This document shows positions 34,562 to 43,649 of a DNA stretch of 64,000 bases, piece by piece (position 1 is the stretch's first letter; every line of letters begins with the position of its first letter). A program made the position numbers and the translations under genes. The notes beneath the pieces are model-generated. The model was not told where the DNA came from and made no database searches. It worked only from the letters and a program-made list of their open reading frames with translations. The DNA comes from Gracilaria gracilis (taxonomy: Eukaryota; Rhodophyta; Florideophyceae; Gracilariales; Gracilariaceae). The stretch is from NCBI GenBank assembly GCA_030374805.1, contig JARGSG010000074.1, positions 293,758 to 357,757 on the forward strand, read 5' to 3'.

Positions 34562-34749
34562 GGGTTCTACGAAGATGAGGACCTGGTGCCCGCAATGGAG
34601 AACGCTTGGTGGCGAACGGTGATCGCGTACACAGAAACTTGCATCTGCCGTCACGTGGGGACGCCCGTTTATGAAGCGGCACGTGGCAGATGTGATGAAG
34701 CATCATGACTGTAGAGCCGAGACTCTCACCACGAGAGCGGCACAAGGCG

Positions 34750-36090
34750 CCGAAAACGGCGCTTTATGCTTCCAAGGCGAAATGCAACAAGAGTTGTTCT
34801 AACACGGTTCCGTGTTCTTGTCACAGCTTACAAATCATCATTGCTGATGAATAAACAGCCAAGTTTGAAGCAGCACGGCTATACTCTGAGAGGTGCGCTC
34901 AGTATAAATTGAAAGAAGGTTATGTGAGTAGTTGTAGGAGAAACGAAATGAGAGTGCATAGTCAAACTCCGATGATATGGTCCAATGTTCGACTTTGGAT
35001 GTGATGTTTGTTGGTCATGAAGCTAGGAACGGAGATGCACACGGTGTGCGTCGCTTATATTCACCATTAAGCTTTTCATGAATACGACTTTACCGTGAAA
35101 TCAAGAGCCGGTACGTGCGTATACTGAAGGCGTTCTCATTGTTTGTTCGGGAAGAAAAAGAATTGATATGGAGTTATGCACTGCTTGTGTCGAACCTGGT
35201 ATATTGCGTTACGAAGCGGTCTGAAGCCATATACTCTCGTATATACGTACTTGCTCGGGTTTGTGACATGAAGATTGTTCAGTTTGTACGGTTGGATAAG
35301 AGATAACCATCACAGGTTGTTGAACACAAGTTCGAAAGAATGGTGCTCAGCTTCGTAACTTTACTATCTCATGAGACGCAGTACCGCTGACAGGATTGTG
35401 AACCGTGTGGTGACTGGTAGCGCGCACGGCGCGTCTCTTGGGCTTAGCGTGAGTGATGGTTATGTCTCATTTGTTGTATCTAAAGTTACCGCGTATCGGT
35501 ACCTGACAATATGCGATTGCGTTTTGCTGTGTTGCAGCTCGTATTTTGGAAACGTGCGCGCGGTTCTGTTCAAACGACATTCGCTATGCTTTTAGACACT
35601 ATTGCAACAACTGTTGTTGTTAAAAACATGGAGGACGTCTTGAATTGCCAATTATCAATAATGGTAAAATGTGTACGCATTCTACTCTTTTTCTTTCTTC
35701 TTACCCTGCAATCTTCTTACAGCAATGGTCCTGTCTGGTGCCATTTAGTAAAACAATCCCAATTCGTATGCGTGAAAAGTACTATTAGGAGTGATTTGCT
35801 TCACAAATGAGGTTTCTGTTTGGGTGGATGGAGTGACTCCGTATCCTTGTAGATATCATGGAAAAACAGCTGAGCTTCTGCATGAACGTTTCGGCTGTGG
35901 CAAAGCGGCCGCAAAAATAGGTGTGGGTGGTCAGCGGCTGGGGGAGGATCAAGTGCAGATATTTTGGCCAAACGTTGCAGAAATGCGTGACGCCCACGCG
36001 AGCCAGCCGCGCGCGGAGCTTCAAAAGCAGCGCGCGCTCGCTGCCGCCGCCGTCAAGAGTTCGTAGAGAAGCTGCTCATCGAAGCATCAT
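34750..36090. other. Gene-free stretch before the host gene island
   Basis: Only short competing frames are present (at most 99 codons), without recognisable motifs. A GC-rich hairpin (GGCGCCGAAAACGGCGC) is at 34748-34764. From about 36000 the sequence becomes very GC-rich. The last 100 bases probably contain the promoter and leader of the DUF1517 gene. Confidence 0.5.
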
Positions 36091-36095
36091 CCGCC

Positions 36096-37259
36096 ATGCA
36101 GCCGCTAAACTTTGCGAGCCCGACGTTGCTACGGCGCGCGCCAGCGCGCGACGCGCGCGCGCAGCCGCGACTGTCTGCGCGGCGCTGCGCCGCCACGCCG
36201 TGCGCCGCGCTGCGCTCGCCAGCAGCGGCGCTGCACTACGTGCTGCAGCGCGCGCGCGACGACACGCAGCGGCTGCTGCGCCACGCGCCCAAGGCGGCGG
36301 CGACGCTGGCGCTGATCGGCGCGCTGATGCTGCCGGCCGACGCGTCGCTGGCGGCGTCGGGCGGGCGCGTGGGCGGCTCGTCGTTCCGCTCCGCGCCGCG
36401 CTCTGCGCCCGCGCCGCGCAGCGGTTACAGCCGCGGCTACAGCGGCGGCTACAGCGGCGGCTACAGCGGCGGCTACAGCGGCGGCTACGGCTACGGCGGC
36501 GGGCTGTTTGGGCTGCCCGGCGGCGTGTACATGAGCCCGATGATCCTGCCGTTCGGCGGGTTTGGGCTGGGCGGCTTCGGCTCGCTGCTGCTGTTCGGCG
36601 CGGCGGCGGCATTTGTGGCGGACGCGGCGCGCACGCGCCGCGACGACGCCGAGCTGCAGGAGGCGAGCAACCCCGCGACGACGACGGTGTGCGTGAAGGT
36701 GGCGCTGCTGGCGTCGGGCAGCCAGGTGCAGGGCGCGCTGGGCGCGCTGACGCGCGGCGCGGACACGCGCAGCGTGAGCGGACTCAAGGCGGTGGTGGAC
36801 GAGGCGGCCGTGACGCTGCTGCGCGCGGCGGAGTACTGGGTGTTTGCGGACGTGACGGCGCACACGGCGGCGCTGCGCGAGGCGGAGGCGCGCTTTGCGC
36901 GCGCCGTCGTGGAGGAGCGCGCCAAGCTGGACGGCGAGACGCTGAGCAACGCGGGCGGGCTGCTGCGCGACGACGACGACGCGGCGGCGGCGGAGGCGGA
37001 GGGGGCCGACGCCGACGCGCAGCTGTTCGTGGTGAGCGTGCTGGTGGCGGCCACGGGCGACGCGCTGCGCGACGTGCGCGCCGCGGCGGCGGGCGGCGGC
37101 GGCGGCGCTGAGGACGTGCGCGCCGCGCTCACGGCGGTGGGCGCCGTGAGCCAGGGCGCGCTGCAGGCGGCCGAGGTGCTGTGGGCGCCGCAGCGCGCCG
37201 GCGACGCGCTCACCGAGGCGCAGCTGCTGCGCGACCACCCGCGCCTCACGCGGCTGTGA
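36096..37259 (+). CDS. DUF1517-family plastid membrane protein
   Basis: The 387-residue protein starts with an Arg/Ala-rich region like a plastid transit peptide. A hydrophobic stretch follows (residues about 69-82, AAATLALIGALMLP) ending in an ADASLA site, as in thylakoid-targeting signals. A GYSGG repeat tract follows (about 108-130), then a Gly-rich membrane segment (FGLGGFGSLLLFGAAAA). The conserved DUF1517 domain fills the C-terminal half: VCVKVALLASG, then helices with paired charged residues and QLFVVSVLVAATGD. Family members occur in cyanobacteria, algae and plants, and their role is unknown. The codons are extremely GC-rich. The ATG at 36096 is the first in frame. The stop is TGA. 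Confidence 0.85.
   Translation: MQPLNFASPTLLRRAPARDARAQPRLSARRCAATPCAALRSPAAALHYVLQRARDDTQRLLRHAPKAAATLALIGALMLPADASLAASGGRVGGSSFRSAPRSAPAPRSGYSRGYSGGYSGGYSGGYSGGYGYGGGLFGLPGGVYMSPMILPFGGFGLGGFGSLLLFGAAAAFVADAARTRRDDAELQEASNPATTTVCVKVALLASGSQVQGALGALTRGADTRSVSGLKAVVDEAAVTLLRAAEYWVFADVTAHTAALREAEARFARAVVEERAKLDGETLSNAGGLLRDDDDAAAAEAEGADADAQLFVVSVLVAATGDALRDVRAAAAGGGGGAEDVRAALTAVGAVSQGALQAAEVLWAPQRAGDALTEAQLLRDHPRLTRL
36420..36492 (+). repeat. Coding 12-bp minisatellite (GYSG units)
   Basis: A repeat of TACAGCGGCGGC-type units, about six copies, encodes the GYSGGYSGG tract of the DUF1517 protein. Slippage here would change the length but keep the frame. Confidence 0.8.
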
Positions 37260-37295
37260 CTCACAGCCTGTGAGCGCCACGTGCGCTGGCCACGC

Positions 37296-37515
37296 GCCGC
37301 GCGTGGCAATGCGCTCTGCGTGCGCTACCACGTGGCGCACGTGGCAATGCGCTCTGCGTGCGCCACCACGTGGCGCACGTGGCAATGCGCTCTGCGTGCG
37401 CCACCACGTGGCGCACGTGGCAATGCGCTCTGCGTGCGCCACCACGTGGCGCACGTGGCAAGGCGCTCTGCGTGCGCCACCACGTGGCGCACGTGGCAAG
37501 GCGCGCTGCGTGGCC
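37296..37515. repeat. 38-bp GC-rich tandem repeat
   Basis: About five and a half copies of a 38-bp unit lie between the DUF1517 and metaxin genes. Each unit has two CACGTGG words and the perfect stem GTGCGCCAC/GTGGCGCAC with a 3-base loop. Because 38 is not a multiple of three, the repeat gives similar translations in all frames, which are artefacts. Confidence 0.9.
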
Positions 37516-37529
37516 ACGCGGCAGCGCGT

Positions 37530-37735
37530 CAACGGCGGCGGCGGCGGCGGCGGCGGCGGCGCGCGCGTGGAGGCGTGTACGCACGCGGGCGCACGCAGGC
37601 GCACGCAGGCGCACGCACGCAGCTGCAGCGCAGGCGGCGGCGATGACGACGACGTGGACGAGCGCGCAGCAGCAGCAGGCAGCCGCAGCAGCAGCAGCCC
37701 GCAGCAGCAGCAGCCCGCAGCCCGCAGCCGGCGCC
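37530..37735. repeat. GGC and GCAGGC low-complexity tract
   Basis: A (GGC)n run is followed by GCACGCAG(G)-type and CAGCAG-type simple repeats, directly before the metaxin start codon. It probably forms the metaxin leader and promoter. Confidence 0.7.
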
Positions 37736-37738
37736 GCC

Positions 37739-38761
37739 ATGCCCACGCGTCACATCGGCAAGTCGTCGCGCGACGCGCAGCCCGTGGACGCGGCGCGCGG
37801 CGCGCGCCCGCGGCCGTCCGTGGTGGCGCGCATCTACACGGAGAGCGGCGGCTGGGGACTGCCCACCATCGACGCCGACGGGCTGGCCGCCGTCGCGCTG
37901 CTGCGCTTCTGCGCCGTGCGCTTCTCGCTGTGCGCCGGCGCGTCGCGCGCCATGACCACTGCAAACGTCCTGCCCGTCGTCATGTTCGAGAACGACGCGT
38001 CGCCCGAGCCTTCCGTGTGCGCCGGCTTGCCCAGCCTCATCGCGCTCATGACCGCCAACATCACGCTGCCGGACCCTAACCACGCCCTCACCCCCTTCAT
38101 GATCGCCGAGAGCACTGCCTTTGCCACGCTGCTCACGTCGCGCTTCGCCCCGGCCAGGCTGTACGAGTTGTTTATCAACGACAGTAACTACGACGACATC
38201 TACCACACGCTGCTGGAAAAGCACACCGCCTTCCCGTTAAACCGCGTGCTTCCCTACCTGCGTCGCCGCCAAATCCGCCGCCAGCTGGCGGACCGTCGCC
38301 CCGACAGCCTGTACTTTGACGCGGGCATCGCGCTCGCCGCCCTATCCACGCGTCTCGGCGACCGCAACCGCTACTTTTACGGCGACGCACCGTCCGTGCT
38401 GGACGCCATTGTGTTCGGCTACCTGGCCACCGTGCTGTACGTGCCGCTGCCGTGCTCCGAGCTGCGCGCGCACGTGGCCAAGTTCCCCAACCTGGTGACG
38501 TTTGTGGCGCGCGTGCAGCAGCACTTCTTCGCGCGCGACGGCGAGCGGCTGGTGGGCGAGCTTGACGCCGAGCACGTCGTGGAGCAGCGCCGACGCAGCG
38601 CCGCGTCGCGCGCCAGACAGCCCGTGCAGCACGACGACCACAGCGCGTCGCCGGAGGACGTGACGCGCCGTCGCTGGAACCGCTACTTTGTGCTTGCGAG
38701 CGCCGCCGCCTTTGCCGCGCACGTTTTACTGGCCAACGAGATTGAACTGGAGTACCAATGA
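37739..38761 (+). CDS. Metaxin-like mitochondrial outer-membrane protein
   Basis: The 340-residue protein has the metaxin start block (GGWGLPTIDADGLAAVALLRF, about residues 37-57) and a GST-like C-terminal fold. The YFYGDAPSVLDAIVFGYLA and FPNLVTFVARV motifs are diagnostic of the family. A single hydrophobic segment at the very C-terminus (YFVLASAAAFAAHVLL) would anchor it in the outer mitochondrial membrane. Metaxins act in the sorting and assembly machinery that inserts beta-barrel proteins. The chosen ATG lies in GCCGCCATGC, a strong context, and the frame upstream is repeat DNA. It converges with the COP9 gene, with only 33 bp between the stop codons. AATAAA lies a few bases past the TGA. 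Confidence 0.88.
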   Translation: MPTRHIGKSSRDAQPVDAARGARPRPSVVARIYTESGGWGLPTIDADGLAAVALLRFCAVRFSLCAGASRAMTTANVLPVVMFENDASPEPSVCAGLPSLIALMTANITLPDPNHALTPFMIAESTAFATLLTSRFAPARLYELFINDSNYDDIYHTLLEKHTAFPLNRVLPYLRRRQIRRQLADRRPDSLYFDAGIALAALSTRLGDRNRYFYGDAPSVLDAIVFGYLATVLYVPLPCSELRAHVAKFPNLVTFVARVQQHFFARDGERLVGELDAEHVVEQRRRSAASRARQPVQHDDHSASPEDVTRRRWNRYFVLASAAAFAAHVLLANEIELEYQ

Positions 38762-38794
38762 GCAATAAACACACAACACAGCTTCAAACACTTT

Positions 38795-39649
38795 TCACGC
38801 CTCCGAGTCGGATGAACGCCATCGTCGCGCGCGCATCGAGCGCGTGTCGCGCCGGTAAAACGGCCCCGTGTCCTCCCTGCCCGCTGCCGCTGCCGCTGCC
38901 GCCGCTGCCGTTGCCGCCGCCGCCGCCGCGGCGTCGCCCGACTTGTTGCGCAGCCTGCCGCCCATCTTTGCATCGCGCGCGCCCTCCGCGCGCAGCTGCG
39001 AGCGCAACGCGTGCAGCTCGGCGGCGGCGCGCTGCTTGTGCTCCTTCGCGCGGCTGGTGTCGGCGGCAATGAGCTCGATCTTGTGGTCAATCTCCGCCAC
39101 CAGCTGGCGCGCGCGGCGCAGAAAGGCGTCGAGCGAGCGCACCATGGGCGCAATGCCGTCCGGAATCACCACGTCGCGCCCGTCCACGGCCCACAGCTGC
39201 ACGCTGCCGGCGTGCTGGTCCATGCGCGCGCGCAGCAGCCCCGCGTACACGCCGTCAATCACCACGTCCTCCAGCTGGCGCAGCGTGCGCACGCGCAGCG
39301 CATCGCGCAGCTGCGCGTACGGCAGCGCGCTGTGCGCGTGCGCCAGCGACACCAGCGTGAGCGTCTGCAGCTTGCGCAGCTGCGCGGGCGACAGCGGCGG
39401 GAACAGCGCGCGGTTGTGGTGGTAGTCTTCAACCGTGCCGTGCGCGAACAGACGCAGTAGCTGGTAGTACTTTTCGCACGACGCGCTGCTTTGCAGCGCC
39501 TGGATGCTGGGCGTGGCCAGCAGCTCGCCGAACACGAACAGGTTGGCGTCCTCTGTGGCTTGCACGCAGATTTGCGCCGCGCTTTCGGGCGATGCCAGCC
39601 GCGCCAGCGACAGGTAATGCACCAGCGCGTCGCACGACGGCGAGGTCAT
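38795..39649 (-). CDS. CSN7: COP9 signalosome subunit 7
   Basis: The 284-residue protein has a PCI domain. The order is helical N-terminal repeats (VHYLSLARL, FGELLATPSIQ, YYQLLRLFAHGT), then the winged-helix part with QLRKLQTLTLVSLA, LRQLEDVVIDGVYAGLL and a GSVQLWAVDGRDV strand. That combination matches CSN7. A coiled coil (LVAEIDHKIELI) and an Ala-rich, repeat-encoded tail follow. CSN7 is part of the complex that removes NEDD8 from cullins. I chose the ATG at 39649 (MTSPSCDALV), because the 33 residues upstream look like leader sequence. Its 3' end faces the metaxin gene. Confidence 0.85.
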   Translation of the reverse strand: MTSPSCDALVHYLSLARLASPESAAQICVQATEDANLFVFGELLATPSIQALQSSASCEKYYQLLRLFAHGTVEDYHHNRALFPPLSPAQLRKLQTLTLVSLAHAHSALPYAQLRDALRVRTLRQLEDVVIDGVYAGLLRARMDQHAGSVQLWAVDGRDVVIPDGIAPMVRSLDAFLRRARQLVAEIDHKIELIAADTSRAKEHKQRAAAELHALRSQLRAEGARDAKMGGRLRNKSGDAAAAAAATAAAAAAAAAGREDTGPFYRRDTRSMRARRWRSSDSEA

Positions 39650-39835
39650 CACGGCCTCAACGGGGCGAGCAACCAAGCGACGGAGAAACGGAAGATCGAT
39701 GCGGGTGGCGAACGGGTGTGGAAGACGTGTGGAGGAACGAACGAACAAGAGGCGTGAGGTAGATAAAAAAAAAAAAAGGCAACTGAACAGCGCGGCGCAG
39801 CGGCGGCGGCGCTTTTATGATATGTAAAACACTCA

Positions 39836-40416
39836 TTACCGCTGACGCGTGTGCGCGCGCGCATGAAGCGCGGCGCCGGCCGGCGGCTTGGGCGCAAACT
39901 CGGGCGCCGTCTCCGCGAGCGCGTCCTTGCGGTACACGGCGTCCAGAATGGCCGCCTTGTCGCACTCGAGCAGCTCGCCGGCGCTGAACATCTCGTCCAC
40001 GATCCAGTACGCGCGCGTGAAGTGGAAGATGAGGTCGAGCTCGCACACGTTTCCAAAGTACTGGTCGAGCACCTCCACCAGCGCGTGCAGCAGCTCCATT
40101 GTGGCCAGCTCGTTGTCGTCGGCGTCCACGCTGGCGATGAAGTACAGGCTGGCGTAGCGCTTGTACACCAGCTTGTTGTGGCGCAGGTCCACCACGTTGC
40201 ACATCTTCGAGCTGCGCGTCAGCACGTGCGTCTGCACGTCGCGCACGATGGCGGCGCGCTCGCTTTCCGTGAACGAGTCGTACCACTTGGAGAGGCGCAG
40301 CTTGCCCTGCCGGTTGATCAGCATGATCCAGTGAATCTGTGCGCTTGTTCACAATGTCAGTTTGGTCGCCATACGCGCGCGTGTGAGCGCCGCCAATTGC
40401 TGCGCCGACGTACCAT
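39836..40416 (-). CDS. AP1S: AP-1 clathrin adaptor sigma subunit, intron after the start codon
   Basis: The main exon (39836-40336) encodes the sigma small chain: INRQGKLRLSKWY, RYASLYFIASVDADDNEL and YFGNVCELDLIFHF. This is a longin-like adaptor subunit that binds dileucine sorting signals at the trans-Golgi and endosomes. No ATG in the exon gives the expected start. The frame runs upstream as IHWIM up to a CAG acceptor (40337-40339, minus). ATG followed by GTACGT lies at 40416-40408. Joining 40414-40416 to 40336 gives MIHWIMLINRQGK, the family's usual N-terminus, so the intron is 40337-40413 (77 bp) directly after the ATG. The protein is then 167 residues, the usual size. Confidence 0.88.
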
Positions 40417-40419
40417 GTT

Positions 40420-40760
40420 TGGCGCCGTGAACGCTGTCCGCGGCGGAGGGGGAAGCGCTTCCTCGCGGGCGTTCAACGTGAAGAGGCACCAACATCAGCA
40501 ACGGTTGCTCTTTCACCCACCACCTAAGGCTACCTAGCTCTACCGTGCTGTCGCCCCAAGCTTCGCATTGCTGTCATTACTACGTGTACACGTAGTGTAC
40601 CCTTCAAGTGCGTGAAGCTCTTCTTTTAGACTGTCACTTCACGTTGCCAGAACTCCCTTTACAGCGAACTTTGCATCATTTCATTGCAGTTCTATTAATT
40701 GAAGTACAATTAAAGGAAAACAAAGACTGTTGTCTTGAAGCTTTTTAAGAAAGCGTGTAA
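40420..40760. other. Spacer between host island and composite element
   Basis: The GC-rich composition falls back to AT-rich from about 40550. It holds the AP-1 sigma promoter side and no recognisable gene. Confidence 0.5.
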
Positions 40761-40762
40761 GT

Positions 40763-40831
40763 AAGGGTTATTGACTGGCTGCGAGGGAAATCTCGAGCCC
40801 GAGGGTGAGTTAGGGGCGTTCTATAAGTTTA
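40763..40831 (+). repeat. Left terminal inverted repeat of the composite element
   Basis: It matches the complement of 51843-51950, apart from the 37-bp hairpin present only on the right. The match is almost perfect over about 68 bp, which suggests a recent arrangement. Confidence 0.85.
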
Positions 40832-40972
40832 CTCAATCAAGAAATGAACATTGGCAACAACCAATAAACCAATTGAGAAAGAACACGTAAAATACGTATC
40901 GTTTCCCAGTTTCTCTCCGTCTAGAGCTTCCGGTGTTTCCCAGACAAACACGCCCACGAAAAAACCCGATGC

Positions 40973-42393
40973 ATGATGTCCTCAACAGAAACCAACAAAC
41001 CATCCCACTTCAAGTTTAGCCATTTTGCCATGGCAAACACTAACAAATCATCACCTTCGCACAATAAACAGCCGGCACCAGAGCACACCGAAGCTACAAA
41101 AAAAACTGTCAACATACCAGAACCATCCCAAGCTTGTCTTCATACAATTTCAGACAAAGTACCGCAAAACATTTTCGAGGCTAACCGCATTTTTCGTTAA
41201 GCCAACTTTGACAACATTAACTGCAAGCTCGCGCTCAAAGCCCTGCACATTCTTGGAGCTCAAAACGCGAAACTGACAACCGAAAAAACCATACTAGCTG
41301 CAAAAATGGTCCAACAAAAATGCAGTCTTAAGGCTGTTTGTGACATAATTGATGGCACATGTGACTTCAGTACACCTATATATGCGCGATTGAACAGTTT
41401 CCAGACGACCACCATGCGAATAACAAAACGCGACGGCACTGAAGATACCGTTAGGTGGGTCAAAAGAGATATGCCAGTATTTAGCGACAGAAAGGTGGTT
41501 ATTGGAGAGCCAATTAGTCTTGAACACAATACGGCTGCATTTTTTAAAGAATGGAGACCAGCATTTGAAGCCAGTGAGTACTGTAGATTGCTCCATGTTA
41601 TCGGTGATGCCCGCATGAATGCGACACGTCAGAAACTGATGCACTGCTTGTCCGGAGAAGAACTCGACGCCCACACCGAAGATCCATGGACCCTATCGAT
41701 CGCACCGCTTCTCAACGATGCTGAATTTAAACCGGAACCTGTCCGTAGCCTATCTGGTGGTGTCACTTTTAGTGATATTGAGTCAATAGTGCCCTATAAG
41801 CGTCCGCATTTACGGGATGCAGGGTTTCTGAAACGGAAGTATGGAGAGTTTAAAAGCCAGTATGGAAATTCTATGAGTCGATTTGAAGCTTCAGAACAGG
41901 GCGATCTGGATGCGTTTGCTAGGTTTGCGGACGGCAAGACGTACTTATTGTATGGACACTGTTATTTGAAACAGCATCCATTGCTGGCTCCGTTGGCTAC
42001 ACGAGCATTGAAGTCGGATGCGCAAAGGGAAGAAGGGGTTGGAGCAGGAGTTCATCCGGAAAAGACGTACTCGAGTACAATGCAACAGTCGCCCTCTAAA
42101 CGGCAAAAGATGGCTAGTAGTGATCGTGCTGTTGGAATAGAAAGTTTAGTGTCCGTTCTGGAGCCCCAGGACAAGGAAGTTGCAAAACAAATTGAGACCG
42201 CAGAGAGAGATAAACTGGTGTATGAAGCTTTGCAATCTAGGGAAAGGTAGAGTAACGAAGCTTTAACAGCTATCCAGAAAGCTAAAGACATGATGAAGGA
42301 CGCGTCAAGCGAAGAGGAGAAAAATGCGATTCAAGCGACTCTCAGTCGTTCCATCGCAAGCCTTGCAAAAGGACCTCCATCGTCTTGGATTTG
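40973..42393 (+). pseudogene. Accessory ORF of the composite element, two in-frame stops
   Basis: The frame starts at ATG 40973 and is read through TAA at 41198 and TAG at 42248 to a stop near 42393, without shifts. The leader is Ser/Thr/Lys-rich. The body has WVKRDMPVFSDRKVVIGEP and a helical region ending SRFEASEQGDLDAFARFADG. The C-terminus is charged, with a basic SPSKRQKM patch and a coiled coil. I do not recognise the family. Its place 140 bp inside the left repeat and facing the transposase matches the accessory gene of the small Harbinger elements. A function as a DNA-binding partner is inferred from that position only. Confidence 0.5.
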
Positions 42394-42541
42394 AAGTCTG
42401 CAAGCTCAATTTTATACTCGGACTCCTTTGGTTGCACAAAGTGGAGGAACAGACACTGTGCAGTGTATCTTTCGTATACGGTCTCGCATCCGGTCAAACA
42501 TTTTCTGTTTCTATTGTCTCTGGTTCTTTGTTTTCAACAGG

Positions 42542-43645
42542 TTGCTGTCTCTCTGTCAGTTCTGTTACGCTCACCCACTGTGGTGCAGGTGCGGCAGAAA
42601 TTGCTCTACCTGGATATGAGCCAACAAGAGCAGTGGTCTTCTGTGGCTTGTTTCCATCTGATTCTGGTGATATTCTTTCTTTGCGTATACCGTTGCAGAA
42701 GCTCTAGTTGCAGGACGGTAGTATTGTCTTTGAACCAGATACATCTGCAGCCATGGAGACCGGGCTCAGATGGGGGTTTGTTGGTCTCTTGCACATGGCT
42801 GTAACGCAGGAATGACTAGAAACGGAATTTGGATTAGACCTCATTGCATCTACCCCATCTGCTTCGTACATGGTAAGTAGGCTCACACGCGTATTCGCTT
42901 CATAGAACGAACACTGACAAAATGGTGTCGCTCGCATGTGATTTACACACAGATTCAAGCTCAAGGATCAGAGGAATGGAAAATGATATCGAATCCTGGA
43001 GCTATTCCTTCTGGTCATGTAAGGATTATGGAGCCATATGCAAAGGTTGAAATTATTTGCAACGAGGAACATCTCAGTTCTCTTATGGATTTAGCGCAGT
43101 CAAGAAGAGGTGAACTTCGAGATCAGCGCTACAAAGCTTTTGATCGAGCTAAGTCGATATATTCCGTACCCCTTGCCGAACTTGTGACCGACTTTCATGA
43201 CGTTTTGAAATCGAGAAGTGCTGGGTTTGCGTCCATGAATTATGAAATGGAAGGAATGAGGCCTAACAATCTGAAGAGAATGGACAATCATGTGGTGGGA
43301 GAACCGGTTGATGGGTGAGTTGCCGTGTATATTTCGAAGTTCGAAGCCAAGTTCTAACCATTCTATTGTACATTCTACGTTTCGCTGATTTCTAGGTTGT
43401 CCTCAGTTGTACATGAACTGAAAGCATACAGCCAAGGCCGGTGGATGGTAGAAAATTTAAAGGATGTGATTCCTAGACAGATGTTCAAGGTGAACATACA
43501 GGCTGTGGGGGGCTGGAAGATCTTCGCCAGTCGACACATAAATCCTTTTCGGAAAGTTAAGTCCTTGTGTTCTCTTCACATGCGCAAAATACCAGTTGTT
43601 AACGATGTATTCGATACCCACAGATGTCACCGCCAAATGCTGTAG
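42542..43645 (+). pseudogene. Captured C-terminal part of a LepA/GUF1 translation GTPase gene, introns kept
   Basis: The exons give the EF4/LepA C-terminal half: LPGYEPTRAVVFCGLFPSD, then [45 protein letters not shown] and SSVVHELKAYSQGRWM. Two perfect introns separate them, 42873-42952 (GTAAGT to CAG) and 43315-43395 (GTGAGT to TAG). A third, at about 43557-43623, has a damaged donor. The acceptor at 42541 marks an upstream intron. TAG at 42705 and TGA at 42813 break the frame. The GTP-binding half is absent, and the gene stops abruptly near 43645, where the DNA2 piece begins. LepA remodels stalled ribosomes, in organelles as GUF1. Retained introns mean the piece was taken as genomic DNA, not via RNA. 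Confidence 0.88.
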
Positions 43646-43649
43646 AGGA

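Noticed and set aside
37296..37515. CRISPR-like regular repeats
   Set aside because: The 38-bp units are directly adjacent without spacers and the context is a eukaryotic gene island, so it is a minisatellite.
36076..37964. Very long minus-strand frames (up to about 611 codons) across the DUF1517 and metaxin genes
   Set aside because: They are Arg/Ala/His-rich shadows caused by extreme GC content, opposite clearly conserved plus-strand genes.
37270..38079. Plus-strand frames with repeated HVAMRSACATTW-type units
   Set aside because: They are translations of the 38-bp tandem repeat, which gives look-alike peptides in all frames.
42873..43395. Frameshifts in the LepA fragment
   Set aside because: The breaks coincide with canonical GT-AG introns that restore the conserved protein exactly.
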